Shown piece after piece: positions 16,008 to 24,621 of a stretch of 64,000 nt of DNA. The notes under the pieces were generated by a model. It had not been told where the DNA came from and did not search any database. It was given only the letters and a program-made list of their open reading frames with translations. How positions within the stretch are numbered: position 1 is the first letter of the stretch; each line of letters starts with the position of its first letter. The position numbers and the translations under genes are program-made. Source of the DNA: Massilia sp. CF038 (lineage in GTDB: Bacteria > Pseudomonadota > Gammaproteobacteria > Burkholderiales > Burkholderiaceae_D); contig NZ_FQWU01000002.1 of the NCBI RefSeq assembly GCF_900129765.1, forward strand, positions 1,302,001 through 1,366,000, written 5' to 3'.

Positions 16008-18638
16008 TTACTCGGCACCGGCACGCTTTGCGGCGTCCGCACGCAAACGCAAGACGCTGTCGGCCGCCTTCTTCCCAGCCAGGAAGGCATGATCGGAATT
16101 GTAATACTCCCACTCACTATAGCGCCCCGCCAGAATGATATCGTGCCGGGCAAGCCACGCTTTCACCGTGGCCACATTGGCCGCGCGCGCGTGGTCATAC
16201 ACCACGTAGGCGTACGGCATGTCCACCTGGTTGCTTGTGATCATGCGATCTTCCGGCGTGAGCATGCCGACTGCGACACAGTCGGCAATGCAGCGGTCAA
16301 TCAAGGCCTGGCCTTCAAGCGGCAGCGGCTTGCTCGGTGAATATGAAATCTCGCAAGTGAGGCCGAAGCCGCCAGGCGGGTTGCAATGCGGACTGGCGTT
16401 GCCCTGAACAAAAATGCGATGGAAGATCGTCTCTTCGGGATAGTAAATCCAATGCTTGTCCGTGATGTTCTCGCGCGCCACACCCAGGTTCACGCAGCGC
16501 ACGGAAATGTGACGCAAGCCAGCCGCAGCGCGCTGCACTTCGGGCGGCGCGGCATCGCCCATGAGGCGAATCAGCTCCGGTAACGGCATGGTACTGATCA
16601 AGTGATCGTAGCGATACCGGCTGCCATCTGCCATGAGCAGAAGGTGTTCGCGCGGGAACAGCTGCGCGGCCGCCGCATTCATTTCGATCCGGCCCTTTAT
16701 ATGAGGCAAGAAGCCTGACATCAGTGCCTGGAATCCGCCCGACAGCGGGTAGCCGAACCGTGCGTTCGGCCCCATTGGCTTGCCCACCGGTTCCAGCGCG
16801 CCTTCGATAATCTGCTCCAGATCAGGCAGCCGTACCCTGCCGCCCAGCCACGACGTTTCCATCTCGTCAAGCGGGACGGTCCACAGTTTGCGGTTGTAGG
16901 GAATTGCAAAATGCTTGGCGATACCCTTGCCCCACACTTTGTAGATGAATTCTTCAAAATGCTGGGTCTCCTGGCGCCGCGGCGCAATGGTGGCGGTATT
17001 GCCGACCTCTGCGCTGCCGTCGGCGCAGCAATCATCGATCGGCTTGACCGTACAAGGCGGGGTGGATGATGGACCGTCCAGACTGCCAAAGCGTGCCTCG
17101 ACAGCGCCGACAATGCATTCCGAAATCACCTTCGGCGGCAAGCCATACAGGGCGCCCTGGAAGGGATAGCGCGTGTACACATTCTTGCTGTAGACCCAAG
17201 CCTCGCGGTCTTGCCAATGCAGATTTGGACCCAGCAGCATGTCGTACAGCTTGAGCACGTAGGGATCGTTGGAAAACATAATGTGGCCAGCGTGATCGAA
17301 GGTGAAGCCGTGGTCGTTGAGCGACCGGCACCAGCCGCCCACGCTCGCGTTCTTCTCCAATAGCAGTGCCCTCTCGCCCAGATGGTAAGCGGCCGACAGG
17401 CCTGTGGGGCCCGCGCCGATAATGGCAGTCTGGACTGGCTGCGCCCCACTGTGCGGACGCAGGGCATTGAGTTTGCTACGGCTCTGCTGCGCACTGCCGG
17501 CTTGCGCAGCGACCGCGGCGGGAACGAAGCGCGCCGCCTCGCGCCGCGCCGGTGTATGCGCCAGCAAGTCGCGCATTTGTTCAGCCGTGACGTCCCAGGA
17601 GGTGGTCTGGACGATCTCGTGCATGCACGTCAGCATGGCAGCGCGGGCCTGTTCGTCCATGGCCAGGGCCGCTTCGCAGGCACGAATGAAAGCGGCGCTA
17701 TCATGGGCAATCGCCACCACGTGGCCATATGGCTGCGCGACATCGGCTATTGCAGTGCTCACGATCGGCAAGCCCGCGGCCATGTATTCCAGCACCTTGG
17801 TCGGACTGATGAAGCGCGTCGCCTCGTTCAGGGCAAACGGCAGCAGGCACACGTCCCAGCCCGCCAAAAAGGCAGGCAAGTCGGCATAGGTTTGCTGGCC
17901 CAGGTAATGGATGTTGGCATGCTGCGGCAAGGTGGATGCGTCGATTTTGACGACCGGCCCAACAAGCACGATTTCCCACTCGGGATGGGCAGCGGCGACA
18001 CAGCCCATCAGCGCGCTGTCGAAGCGCTCGTCAATGACGCCATAGAAACCCAGTCTGGGGCGGCGTATTGCCTGCTGCAGCGGGTGCGCGCTGCCACCAA
18101 TCTGGGCCCGGGCAAAATGTCTGACGTCCACGCTACTGGGGAAGCAATGCACATTCGCGTGCCGCGCGCGCTTGGCATTGAACAGGCTGGGCCCGCCCGC
18201 GAACACCAGATCAGCGCGATTGAGCAAGGCCGATTCGCGTTGCAGCAATTGTTTGGGGGAGTTCTTGAAGGCAGCCAGCTCATCCATGCAGTCATACACC
18301 ACCAGGCTGGGTTGCAGGTCGCGCAGCAACGGCAAGGCCATCGGCGTGTAGAACCACACGATCGGCGCCTCACCTGGCGGTGCCAGTTCCGCCAGCAGCG
18401 GTTGCAGCAAGGGCAGCTGGTCATCATGGAAACCGCTGGCCTGGCTCGGCGTGTGCGGCCGGCAGACCGTGACGTTGGGCACGGGGCTCGATGTTTCGAT
18501 ATGGCTTTCGCCTGCATCATGCACGGGCTCTTCAACAAACAGGATGCGGTAGTGCTGTGCCAACCTTGAAAGTAACTGCTGCGGTCGCTGATACACGAAA
18601 TCCCAGCGCAGATGACAAAATACGATAATCGTTGGCAT
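16008..18638 (-). CDS. Glycosyltransferase fused to UDP-galactopyranose-mutase-like flavoprotein
   Basis: An 876-residue two-domain protein. Residues about 1-370 are a GT-B glycosyltransferase (CHLRWDFVYQRPQQLLSRLA at the start; GWDVCLLPFALNEATRFISPTKVLEYMAAG in part as FISPTKVLEYMAAGLPIVST, the donor-binding region). After a linker, residues about 400-870 form an FAD oxidoreductase: AIIGAGPTGLSAAYHL (dinucleotide motif), LLLEKNASVGGW, FDHAGHIMFSNDP, and the C-terminal LAGRYSEWEYYNSDHAF. The flavoprotein half resembles UDP-galactopyranose mutase and protoporphyrinogen-oxidase-like proteins of polysaccharide clusters. AAAGGAG precedes the ATG. It is the last gene after galT, galK and a glycosidase, which supports a galactose-based substrate; UDP-galactofuranose formation and transfer is an inference. 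Confidence 0.8.
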   Translation of the reverse strand: MPTIIVFCHLRWDFVYQRPQQLLSRLAQHYRILFVEEPVHDAGESHIETSSPVPNVTVCRPHTPSQASGFHDDQLPLLQPLLAELAPPGEAPIVWFYTPMALPLLRDLQPSLVVYDCMDELAAFKNSPKQLLQRESALLNRADLVFAGGPSLFNAKRARHANVHCFPSSVDVRHFARAQIGGSAHPLQQAIRRPRLGFYGVIDERFDSALMGCVAAAHPEWEIVLVGPVVKIDASTLPQHANIHYLGQQTYADLPAFLAGWDVCLLPFALNEATRFISPTKVLEYMAAGLPIVSTAIADVAQPYGHVVAIAHDSAAFIRACEAALAMDEQARAAMLTCMHEIVQTTSWDVTAEQMRDLLAHTPARREAARFVPAAVAAQAGSAQQSRSKLNALRPHSGAQPVQTAIIGAGPTGLSAAYHLGERALLLEKNASVGGWCRSLNDHGFTFDHAGHIMFSNDPYVLKLYDMLLGPNLHWQDREAWVYSKNVYTRYPFQGALYGLPPKVISECIVGAVEARFGSLDGPSSTPPCTVKPIDDCCADGSAEVGNTATIAPRRQETQHFEEFIYKVWGKGIAKHFAIPYNRKLWTVPLDEMETSWLGGRVRLPDLEQIIEGALEPVGKPMGPNARFGYPLSGGFQALMSGFLPHIKGRIEMNAAAAQLFPREHLLLMADGSRYRYDHLISTMPLPELIRLMGDAAPPEVQRAAAGLRHISVRCVNLGVARENITDKHWIYYPEETIFHRIFVQGNASPHCNPPGGFGLTCEISYSPSKPLPLEGQALIDRCIADCVAVGMLTPEDRMITSNQVDMPYAYVVYDHARAANVATVKAWLARHDIILAGRYSEWEYYNSDHAFLAGKKAADSVLRLRADAAKRAGAE

Positions 18639-18706
18639 GATGGCTCCTTTGGCCCGTGCGGCCGTGCGTGAAAGAATTCTGAATGGGCGTGCGGGTCGGC
18701 TCCTTG

Positions 18707-20491
18707 CTAGGATCCGGCTGGTTTTTCCTCCGTGGTGCCGGCCCGGGTGGCCGCATTGATCATCTCCAGCGCCACCTTGGGGGTGCGGTCAGCGCACAGC
18801 AAACCGTTGGCCTCCTGGAAGGTGTCACTGAACTGGGTGTAGCAAAAGCCGCTGAACATGGTCGTCGTGTTGACCACCTCCAGCAGGCGCCGATACAAAT
18901 CGATAAAGCTGTCCTCGGTATGCGCGCGCGAATAACCCCAGGTTTTCAGTTCCTGCGCGGCATCCTTGTCGAAGGCAATGCCGCCGAACTCGGTCAGGAC
19001 GATCGGCTGCCCCCGGTGCGGGAAACCATCGAGCGTGAGAATGCGCCCGCCCGGGCGGCGTTGATCAAACAGGGTTCGGGTTGGCTCCGTGGTGGTATAC
19101 CGCGCCGCCAGTTTGTCGGGATTGCAGTCGTAGTCGTGGATGCCCAGGATATCGGTGGCCGATGCTTCCCAGCCATCGTTGCCAATGACGGGACGGGTGG
19201 CATCGAGCGTGCGCGTCAGGTGATACAGCGCCTCGACCGCGTTGCGATGGGCCTGGGTCAGGGTCAGATTCGGCACACCCCACGATTCGTTGAACGCGAC
19301 CCAGACAATGATGCAGGGGTGGCTGTAGTCGCGCTCAATGGCCTCGGTCCATTCACGCACCATGCGCGTGATGGCCTTGGGGCTGAAGCGGTAAGCCGAG
19401 GGCATTTCCTCCCATACAAGCAAGCCCAGCCGATCGGCCCAGTACAGGTAGCGGGGATCCTCGATTTTCTGGTGCTTGCGCACGCCGTTAAAGCCCATGG
19501 CCTTGGCCAGCTCGACATCACGCTTGAGGGCGGCATCGGAAGGCGCCGTCAACAGCGAACCGGGCCAGTAGCCCTGATCAAGCACCAGCCGCAGCGCGTA
19601 CGCGCGGCCGTTGAGCATGAAGCGGTCACGGTTGATGGCCACGGAACGCAAGGCCGTGTACGACACGATGCGATCGAGCACGACGCCCTTATGGTGCAAG
19701 GTGACTTCCGCATCGAGCAAGGTCGGCCGCTCAGGACTCCAGAGCAATTCGTTGCGCGAATCATCGATCCCGGGATCGGACAAGGCAATCTTGCGGTTCG
19801 CTTCGTGGCCGAGCAGCTTGTAATGGTCATCGGCCAGCAGATTGTCGCCATGCCAGATCTTGACTTCGACGAACAGATCCTCGTTGACATCGCCGGTGGC
19901 GAAAATTTCGCAGCCAATTTCGTAGGTTTCGAAGATCGGCGTCCAGCGCAGGGTCTGAATATAGGTGGACGCCACCTGCTCGAGCCACACACTCTGCCAG
20001 ATGCCCGTGGTGCGCGGATACCAGATTGAATGCGGTTCCAGCAGCCAGTCCTGCTTGCCGCGCGGCTTGGCCAGATCGTGCGGATCGTCCTCCACATACA
20101 CGGTCACCACTTGCTTGCCGTCTGCACGCAGTGCAGTGCTGATATTGCACGAAAATGGCGTATGGCCACCTTCGTGCTCGGCCACCAGGTGCCCGTTGAC
20201 CCAGACCCGGGCGCGATAGTCGACTGCCCCGAAATGCAGGATCGTGTGACCGTTGTGCGGGCCGATCTCGAACTCGCGTTCGTACCAGCATACCCAGTGA
20301 AACCCGGTGTCGCCGATCCCGCTCGCTGTTGCCTCGGGCGCAAACGGCACCTCGATCGTGTGCGTCCATTCGATCGGGCCGTCCGGAATTTTGTAGGTGC
20401 GCTCGTCGTCGTAGCGGAACTTCCAGGGGCCGTTCAGGCTCATCCAATGTTCGCGCACCAACTGCGGGCGCGGGTACTCGAAATCACTCAT
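18707..20491 (-). CDS. Glycoside hydrolase family 2 (beta-galactosidase/beta-glucuronidase type)
   Basis: A 594-residue GH2 enzyme with the three expected modules: jelly-roll sugar-binding domain (SLNGPWKFRYDDE, FHWVCWYEREF, VWVNGHLVAEHEGGHTPF), an immunoglobulin-like domain, and the TIM barrel from about residue 300. Acid/base Glu is in WVAFNESWG, and the nucleophile Glu in VLTEFGG. No signal peptide is present, so it acts in the cytoplasm on small glycosides that have been imported. It starts inside the galK stop (4-base overlap) and is followed after 68 bases by the fusion gene. Beta-galactosidase activity would feed galactose to GalK, but beta-glucuronidase or beta-mannosidase activity cannot be excluded. 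Confidence 0.88.
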   Translation of the reverse strand: MSDFEYPRPQLVREHWMSLNGPWKFRYDDERTYKIPDGPIEWTHTIEVPFAPEATASGIGDTGFHWVCWYEREFEIGPHNGHTILHFGAVDYRARVWVNGHLVAEHEGGHTPFSCNISTALRADGKQVVTVYVEDDPHDLAKPRGKQDWLLEPHSIWYPRTTGIWQSVWLEQVASTYIQTLRWTPIFETYEIGCEIFATGDVNEDLFVEVKIWHGDNLLADDHYKLLGHEANRKIALSDPGIDDSRNELLWSPERPTLLDAEVTLHHKGVVLDRIVSYTALRSVAINRDRFMLNGRAYALRLVLDQGYWPGSLLTAPSDAALKRDVELAKAMGFNGVRKHQKIEDPRYLYWADRLGLLVWEEMPSAYRFSPKAITRMVREWTEAIERDYSHPCIIVWVAFNESWGVPNLTLTQAHRNAVEALYHLTRTLDATRPVIGNDGWEASATDILGIHDYDCNPDKLAARYTTTEPTRTLFDQRRPGGRILTLDGFPHRGQPIVLTEFGGIAFDKDAAQELKTWGYSRAHTEDSFIDLYRRLLEVVNTTTMFSGFCYTQFSDTFQEANGLLCADRTPKVALEMINAATRAGTTEEKPAGS

Positions 20492-21576
20492 CTGTCATCC
20501 TCTCTGTCGGTCGGAACGGGGATCAGCAGGCTGCCTTGCATGCCGCCGTCGTTGAAGCGAGCCAGTGCAGCCCGGCCGGCGCCGGCTGCCATGCCACGCC
20601 GGCACAGCGCCACACAGGCGCCGCCAAAGCCGGCACCGGTCAGGCGCGCGCCGTACACACCTGGCTGCGCGCGCAACATCTCGCTCAGAAAATCAAGGGC
20701 CGGGATCGAGACGGCATAATCGTCGCGCAGGCTGGCGTGCGAATCATTCATGAGCTGGCCAAATCGCACAGCATCGATCCCAGCCAGCGCTTCCAGGACG
20801 CGCTGGTTTTCATGCACCACGTGGCGCGCGCGTTCGCGCAGTGGCGGGGGCAATGCCTGCACACTGGCCGGATCGGCCACGTCGCGCAGGCTGGCCACGC
20901 CGAGCTGGCGCGCGGCGGCGTCGCACTCGCTGCGCCGTTCGTTGTATTTGCTGCCCGCCAGCGTGCGCGGCACGCCGGAATCGATCACGATCAATTCGCT
21001 CTCAGGCGGCAGTGGCGTCAGCCGGTGCGCCAGCGTACGCGCATCGATGAACAGCATGTGCGTGCTGTCCGCCAGACTCGCCGCCATCTGGTCCATGATG
21101 CCGCAATGGACTTTGGCGTAATGGATCTCGGCCCGCTGCGCCATGCGCGCCAGGGCCACGTCGTCGAAAGGCAAGCCAAGCAAGATCCGCAAGGCACGCA
21201 GCATGGCGATTTCAAGCGCAGCGCTGGACGACAGGCCGGCGCCCACCGGCAGGCTGGTGCTCACGTGCACGCGCAGTGGCGGCACGGTGATGCCTTCCTG
21301 CTCCACCATGCGGATGCAGCCTTCGAGATAGCGGCCAAAGCCGGGCGGCGCGCTACTGTCGCGGGCAAAGCGCACACTGCTGTCGAGGGTGGACGAATAC
21401 AGCGTGAAGAAGCCGTCGGCACTGCTTGCCAGCGCCACCTCGGTGCGTTGCGGTGTGGCCACCGGCAGCATGAAGCCGTCGTTATAGTCGGTATGCTCGC
21501 CCAGCAGATTGACCCGGCCGGGGGCGGAGGCGTGCGCCTCGGGCGCGCCGCCAAAGAAGGCTGCGGCGCTCAGCAT
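20488..21576 (-). CDS. galK: Galactokinase
   Basis: A 362-residue GHMP kinase that phosphorylates galactose at C1 (Leloir pathway). All three signatures are present: GRVNLLGEHTDYNDGFMLP near the N terminus (galactokinase signature), the ATP-binding PVGAGLSSSAALEIA, and the C-terminal GARLTGAGFGGACVAL. The ATG at 21576 (MLSAAAFFGG) puts the galactokinase signature about 20 residues in, as usual; the frame is open further but overlaps galT. It follows galT by 22 bases and overlaps the GH2 start. Neither galE nor galM is present in the window. Confidence 0.94.
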   Translation of the reverse strand: MLSAAAFFGGAPEAHASAPGRVNLLGEHTDYNDGFMLPVATPQRTEVALASSADGFFTLYSSTLDSSVRFARDSSAPPGFGRYLEGCIRMVEQEGITVPPLRVHVSTSLPVGAGLSSSAALEIAMLRALRILLGLPFDDVALARMAQRAEIHYAKVHCGIMDQMAASLADSTHMLFIDARTLAHRLTPLPPESELIVIDSGVPRTLAGSKYNERRSECDAAARQLGVASLRDVADPASVQALPPPLRERARHVVHENQRVLEALAGIDAVRFGQLMNDSHASLRDDYAVSIPALDFLSEMLRAQPGVYGARLTGAGFGGACVALCRRGMAAGAGRAALARFNDGGMQGSLLIPVPTDREDDR

Positions 21577-21598
21577 GGCCGCCCTTTTGTGTTCGGCC

Positions 21599-22690
21599 TC
21601 ATGGCGCCTCCGGATCGACCGCGACCTGCTGCAGCTGGGCAGCGCTGGCTTCGGGCAACACATCCATGGCAAAGAAGCCCGCGCCCAGTTCGGTGCCGGC
21701 AAGATACTTGAGGCGGTCGCGATTGCGGTAAGGCGGAAAGAACTGGGCATGCAGCTGGGTTGCCGGATGGGCGGCGCCGTCGGTGGGCGCCTGATACCAG
21801 GCCATCAGGTAGGGGAAAGGCCGGTCCCATAAATGTTCGTACTTGAGCAGGACGGTTTTGAGGGCGCGGGCCAGATCGGCGCGCTGCGGCGCGCTCAGGT
21901 CGGCAAATCCGGCGACCGGCACCCGCGGCATGACCCACACCTCGTACGGGTAGCGCGCGCAAGGCGGGACGAAGGCCATGGCGTGTGGGCCTGCATAGAC
22001 GACCCGGGCGCCGCTGGCTGCTTCGTCGCGCGCCAGGTCGCACAGCAGGTTGCTGCCATGCTCAGCGTGGTATGTACGTTCTTGCGCCAGCATGCGGGCC
22101 GGCACCGGGGGCACCACCGGATAGGCGTAGATTTGCCCGTGCGGATGATGCAGCGTCACCCCAACTTCCACACCGCGGTTTTCAAACGGCAGTACATAGG
22201 CGATGTCGGCCTGAGCGGCAAGGCGGGTGGTACGGTCGCCCCACACTTGCAGCAGCAAATCGATCCGGGCCAGCGGCAGAGTGCCCAGAGAAGACAGCGC
22301 GTCTTGCGTGAACACCACCACTTCGCAGTGGCCCTTGGCCGGCATGGTGGGCACCGTCAGTGCCGGTGCGTCGCTCGCGTCCGGCGCCAGCGAGGGAAAG
22401 CGGTTGTCGAAGACCGCAATCTCGTAATCGCCTGCCGGCATTTCGGTCGGATGGGCAGGGTCGCGCATGGGCGCGAGGGGATTGTATTCGGGCGGCGGTT
22501 GATAGGTGCGGTGTTGCCGATAGGCCGCGTAGGTGACCCATTCGCCGCGCAGAGGATGCCAGCGCAAATGCGGATTGGCCAGCTGCGGCTGCGGAAACGG
22601 ACTGGGCGCGGACAGCCCGGCCGCAATGGGCGCGCTGCTGTACAGGGTCATGCTGCGCCCATCGGGTTTGGTCAGATCGAGACTGTGCAT
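21599..22690 (-). CDS. galT: Galactose-1-phosphate uridylyltransferase
   Basis: A 363-residue enzyme exchanging UMP between UDP-glucose and galactose 1-phosphate. The active-site HPH motif is in LHHPHGQIYAYP, and the N-terminal RWHPLRGEWVTYAAYRQHRT, in part LRGEWVTYAAYRQHRT, and C-terminal HAQFFPPYRNRDRLKYLAG, in part QFFPPYRNRDRLKYL, are conserved in GalT. It is the first gene of the minus-strand gal operon (galT, galK, GH2, fusion). The ribosome-binding site is weak; a second ATG 13 codons later is possible. Spacing to galK is 22 bases, so a single transcript is likely. Confidence 0.94.
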   Translation of the reverse strand: MHSLDLTKPDGRSMTLYSSAPIAAGLSAPSPFPQPQLANPHLRWHPLRGEWVTYAAYRQHRTYQPPPEYNPLAPMRDPAHPTEMPAGDYEIAVFDNRFPSLAPDASDAPALTVPTMPAKGHCEVVVFTQDALSSLGTLPLARIDLLLQVWGDRTTRLAAQADIAYVLPFENRGVEVGVTLHHPHGQIYAYPVVPPVPARMLAQERTYHAEHGSNLLCDLARDEAASGARVVYAGPHAMAFVPPCARYPYEVWVMPRVPVAGFADLSAPQRADLARALKTVLLKYEHLWDRPFPYLMAWYQAPTDGAAHPATQLHAQFFPPYRNRDRLKYLAGTELGAGFFAMDVLPEASAAQLQQVAVDPEAP

Positions 22691-22878
22691 GGCGTCGGCG
22701 GTTGCGGTCAGGGAGCGGATCCTAGCACGCAGTTTTTGCCGTTATTGACGCCAGTCAGGTGGCTGGATTTCCTCTAAAAAATTGACTTCGACCGCTTGCG
22801 CGCAATGCACTCGCATCCCAGATGAACTGCCTATGGGAGGACGATGAAAATCTCACCGCGCAGGTATTGAACACGGTT

Positions 22879-22908
22879 GCATTGTGTAGGCAGTGACCTA
22901 CACAATGC
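22879..22908. repeat. Perfect 12-bp inverted repeat between galT and the dipeptidase gene
   Basis: GCATTGTGTAGG (22879-22890), loop CAGTGA, CCTACACAATGC (22897-22908). It lies upstream of galT and downstream of the dipeptidase stop, both minus strand. A T-rich CGGCATTTTTA follows only on the plus strand, so it may be a repressor operator for the gal operon or a terminator-like structure. Confidence 0.55.
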
Positions 22909-22971
22909 ATCGGCATTTTTACGGGTGAGATCGAAGCGAACACGTCGCCGTGCGCAGGTCGCATTCGCGGC

Positions 22972-24468
22972 TTATTTGGCCAACTCCACCATGACCGCGG
23001 TCACCATTTCCAGGTTCAGCAGCAATTGCTGCGTCGTGATGAACTCGTGTTCCGAGTGGCCCGTGTAGACCGCGCCCGGCATCGCTGGACCGAACGCGAC
23101 CGCATGCGGGAACAGGCGCGAATTGGTGCCGCCGCCAATCGCTATCGGTTTCGGGTCGGTCTGCCCGGTGTAGTGCGCGTACACGGACAGCAAGGTCGGC
23201 AGCTGCGGCGCATCGTCCTGGACCCATGGTTCGCTGAGCTCGATAGCAACCTTGCCATCATGACCGTGGCGCCCTTGCCAGGCCGTGATCGCCGCGCGGA
23301 TTTCCTGCTCCAGCACGGCGCCCTGCTTGCCACGGGGACGGCGCAGATTGATGTTCAACTCATCGCCCGCAGGCGAGGCCTTGATTACCGTGGGCGCGAA
23401 CGTCATCGGCCCCATGAAGGCATCGCGGTAGGCAATCTTGCCGAAGCGCTCGCCATACCAACCTGTCCCCACCAGGTCGTTGAGGAAATTGACCAGGGCA
23501 CCAGGGCCACGGTCGGGCCAGCTTCTGACCTTGAGCGCGTCGGCCAGCATGCTGATGGCATTGATGCCATCTTCCGGTTTGGAGGAGTGGGCCGAGACGC
23601 CACGCGCGGAAATGGCCAGGCGCTTGCCCGTCAGCTTGAACTCGTAATGCATGCCGTTTTGACGCGCGGCCCGTGCGCGCACCGCTGCGGCCAGCGCCGG
23701 CGTGGCGTTCTCGATCACTGCGCTGGCGTCTTCCGGGATCTGGCTGCCGAAAAAGCCGCCTGCGAAGGCAGCGACAAACGGGCCGCTACCCGCCGCGCCC
23801 TTGGCCGGTGGGAAATTGACGCGCACGGCGCCCCAGCCTTTTTCCGCCACCACGGCCGGATATTCCGCATCGAAGGTCAGATTGATCTGGGGCGGCACAT
23901 GGGTCTTGAGGAAAACCGTGAGCGGGTCCCAGTCCGATTCTTCCGCCATGTACACATACAACTCGAGCCGCTTCTTCAAGGGCAGATTCTGGTCGCGGAT
24001 GGCTTTCATGGCAAACATGGCAGTCGCGATCGACCCCTTGTCGTCCTCGCTGCCGCGGCCGAGCAGGCGGCCCGGCTCGCTGGTCCGGTCCAGTTCAAAG
24101 GGCGATTTTTTCCACTTGCTGGGGTCGACCGGCTGCACGTCGCCGTGGGTGATGAGGCCGATGCGCTCGCTGCTGTCGCCGAAGCCGATCACCACCACCG
24201 CCCCATGATCCTTGAAATCGAGACCCAGGCGCGCGGCTGTTTCCTTCAAGTAGAGCTTGAACGCGATGTGCTGTGGATTGCGTTCCAGCGGCAGCGCCGG
24301 GTCGGCAACGGTATTGAAGCTGACCATCGCCGCCAGGCTGTCGACCACCGCATCCTGATAGGTCGTGACGGCATGGCGGGCAGCAGCGCTGGCCTGCGGC
24401 GAAGGGGCGCCGGCCATGGCCGCGGTGCTGGCGAAAAAGAGACTGGCAACAAGAGCGGGCAAGCGCAT
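22972..24468 (-). CDS. Secreted M20 family dipeptidase
   Basis: A 498-residue metallopeptidase. A signal peptide (MRLPALVASLFFASTAAMA) directs it to the periplasm. M20 zinc ligands are visible in GLITHGDVQPVD (His, with catalytic Asp nearby), GRGSEDDKGSIA (bridging Asp) and YMAEESDWD (catalytic Glu-Glu), and the last ligand in YTGHSEHEF. The dimerisation domain contains RGVSAHSSKPEDGINA. The sequence resembles PepV/Sapep-type dipeptidases rather than ArgE or DapE. It probably hydrolyses dipeptides or aminoacyl conjugates in the periplasm. The gene is monocistronic and diverges from the sigma-54 activator gene. Confidence 0.88.
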   Translation of the reverse strand: MRLPALVASLFFASTAAMAGAPSPQASAAARHAVTTYQDAVVDSLAAMVSFNTVADPALPLERNPQHIAFKLYLKETAARLGLDFKDHGAVVVIGFGDSSERIGLITHGDVQPVDPSKWKKSPFELDRTSEPGRLLGRGSEDDKGSIATAMFAMKAIRDQNLPLKKRLELYVYMAEESDWDPLTVFLKTHVPPQINLTFDAEYPAVVAEKGWGAVRVNFPPAKGAAGSGPFVAAFAGGFFGSQIPEDASAVIENATPALAAAVRARAARQNGMHYEFKLTGKRLAISARGVSAHSSKPEDGINAISMLADALKVRSWPDRGPGALVNFLNDLVGTGWYGERFGKIAYRDAFMGPMTFAPTVIKASPAGDELNINLRRPRGKQGAVLEQEIRAAITAWQGRHGHDGKVAIELSEPWVQDDAPQLPTLLSVYAHYTGQTDPKPIAIGGGTNSRLFPHAVAFGPAMPGAVYTGHSEHEFITTQQLLLNLEMVTAVMVELAK

Positions 24469-24621
24469 GAGAGCACATCCATGAATTTACGAATCGACAA
24501 GTCTAGCACGCAGACGACGGGCTGACCTGGGTCAAGCCAGCGCAGTGAACGGGGGCCACCCGGGCCAGTCGAACCGGGATGATGCGGCGCATGTGCCCCC
24601 GCATCCTGGGGGACACACACG

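Noticed and set aside
23026-24525. Plus-strand frame of about 500 codons opposite the dipeptidase
   Set aside because: No motifs; the minus strand encodes an M20 peptidase with signal peptide and metal ligands.
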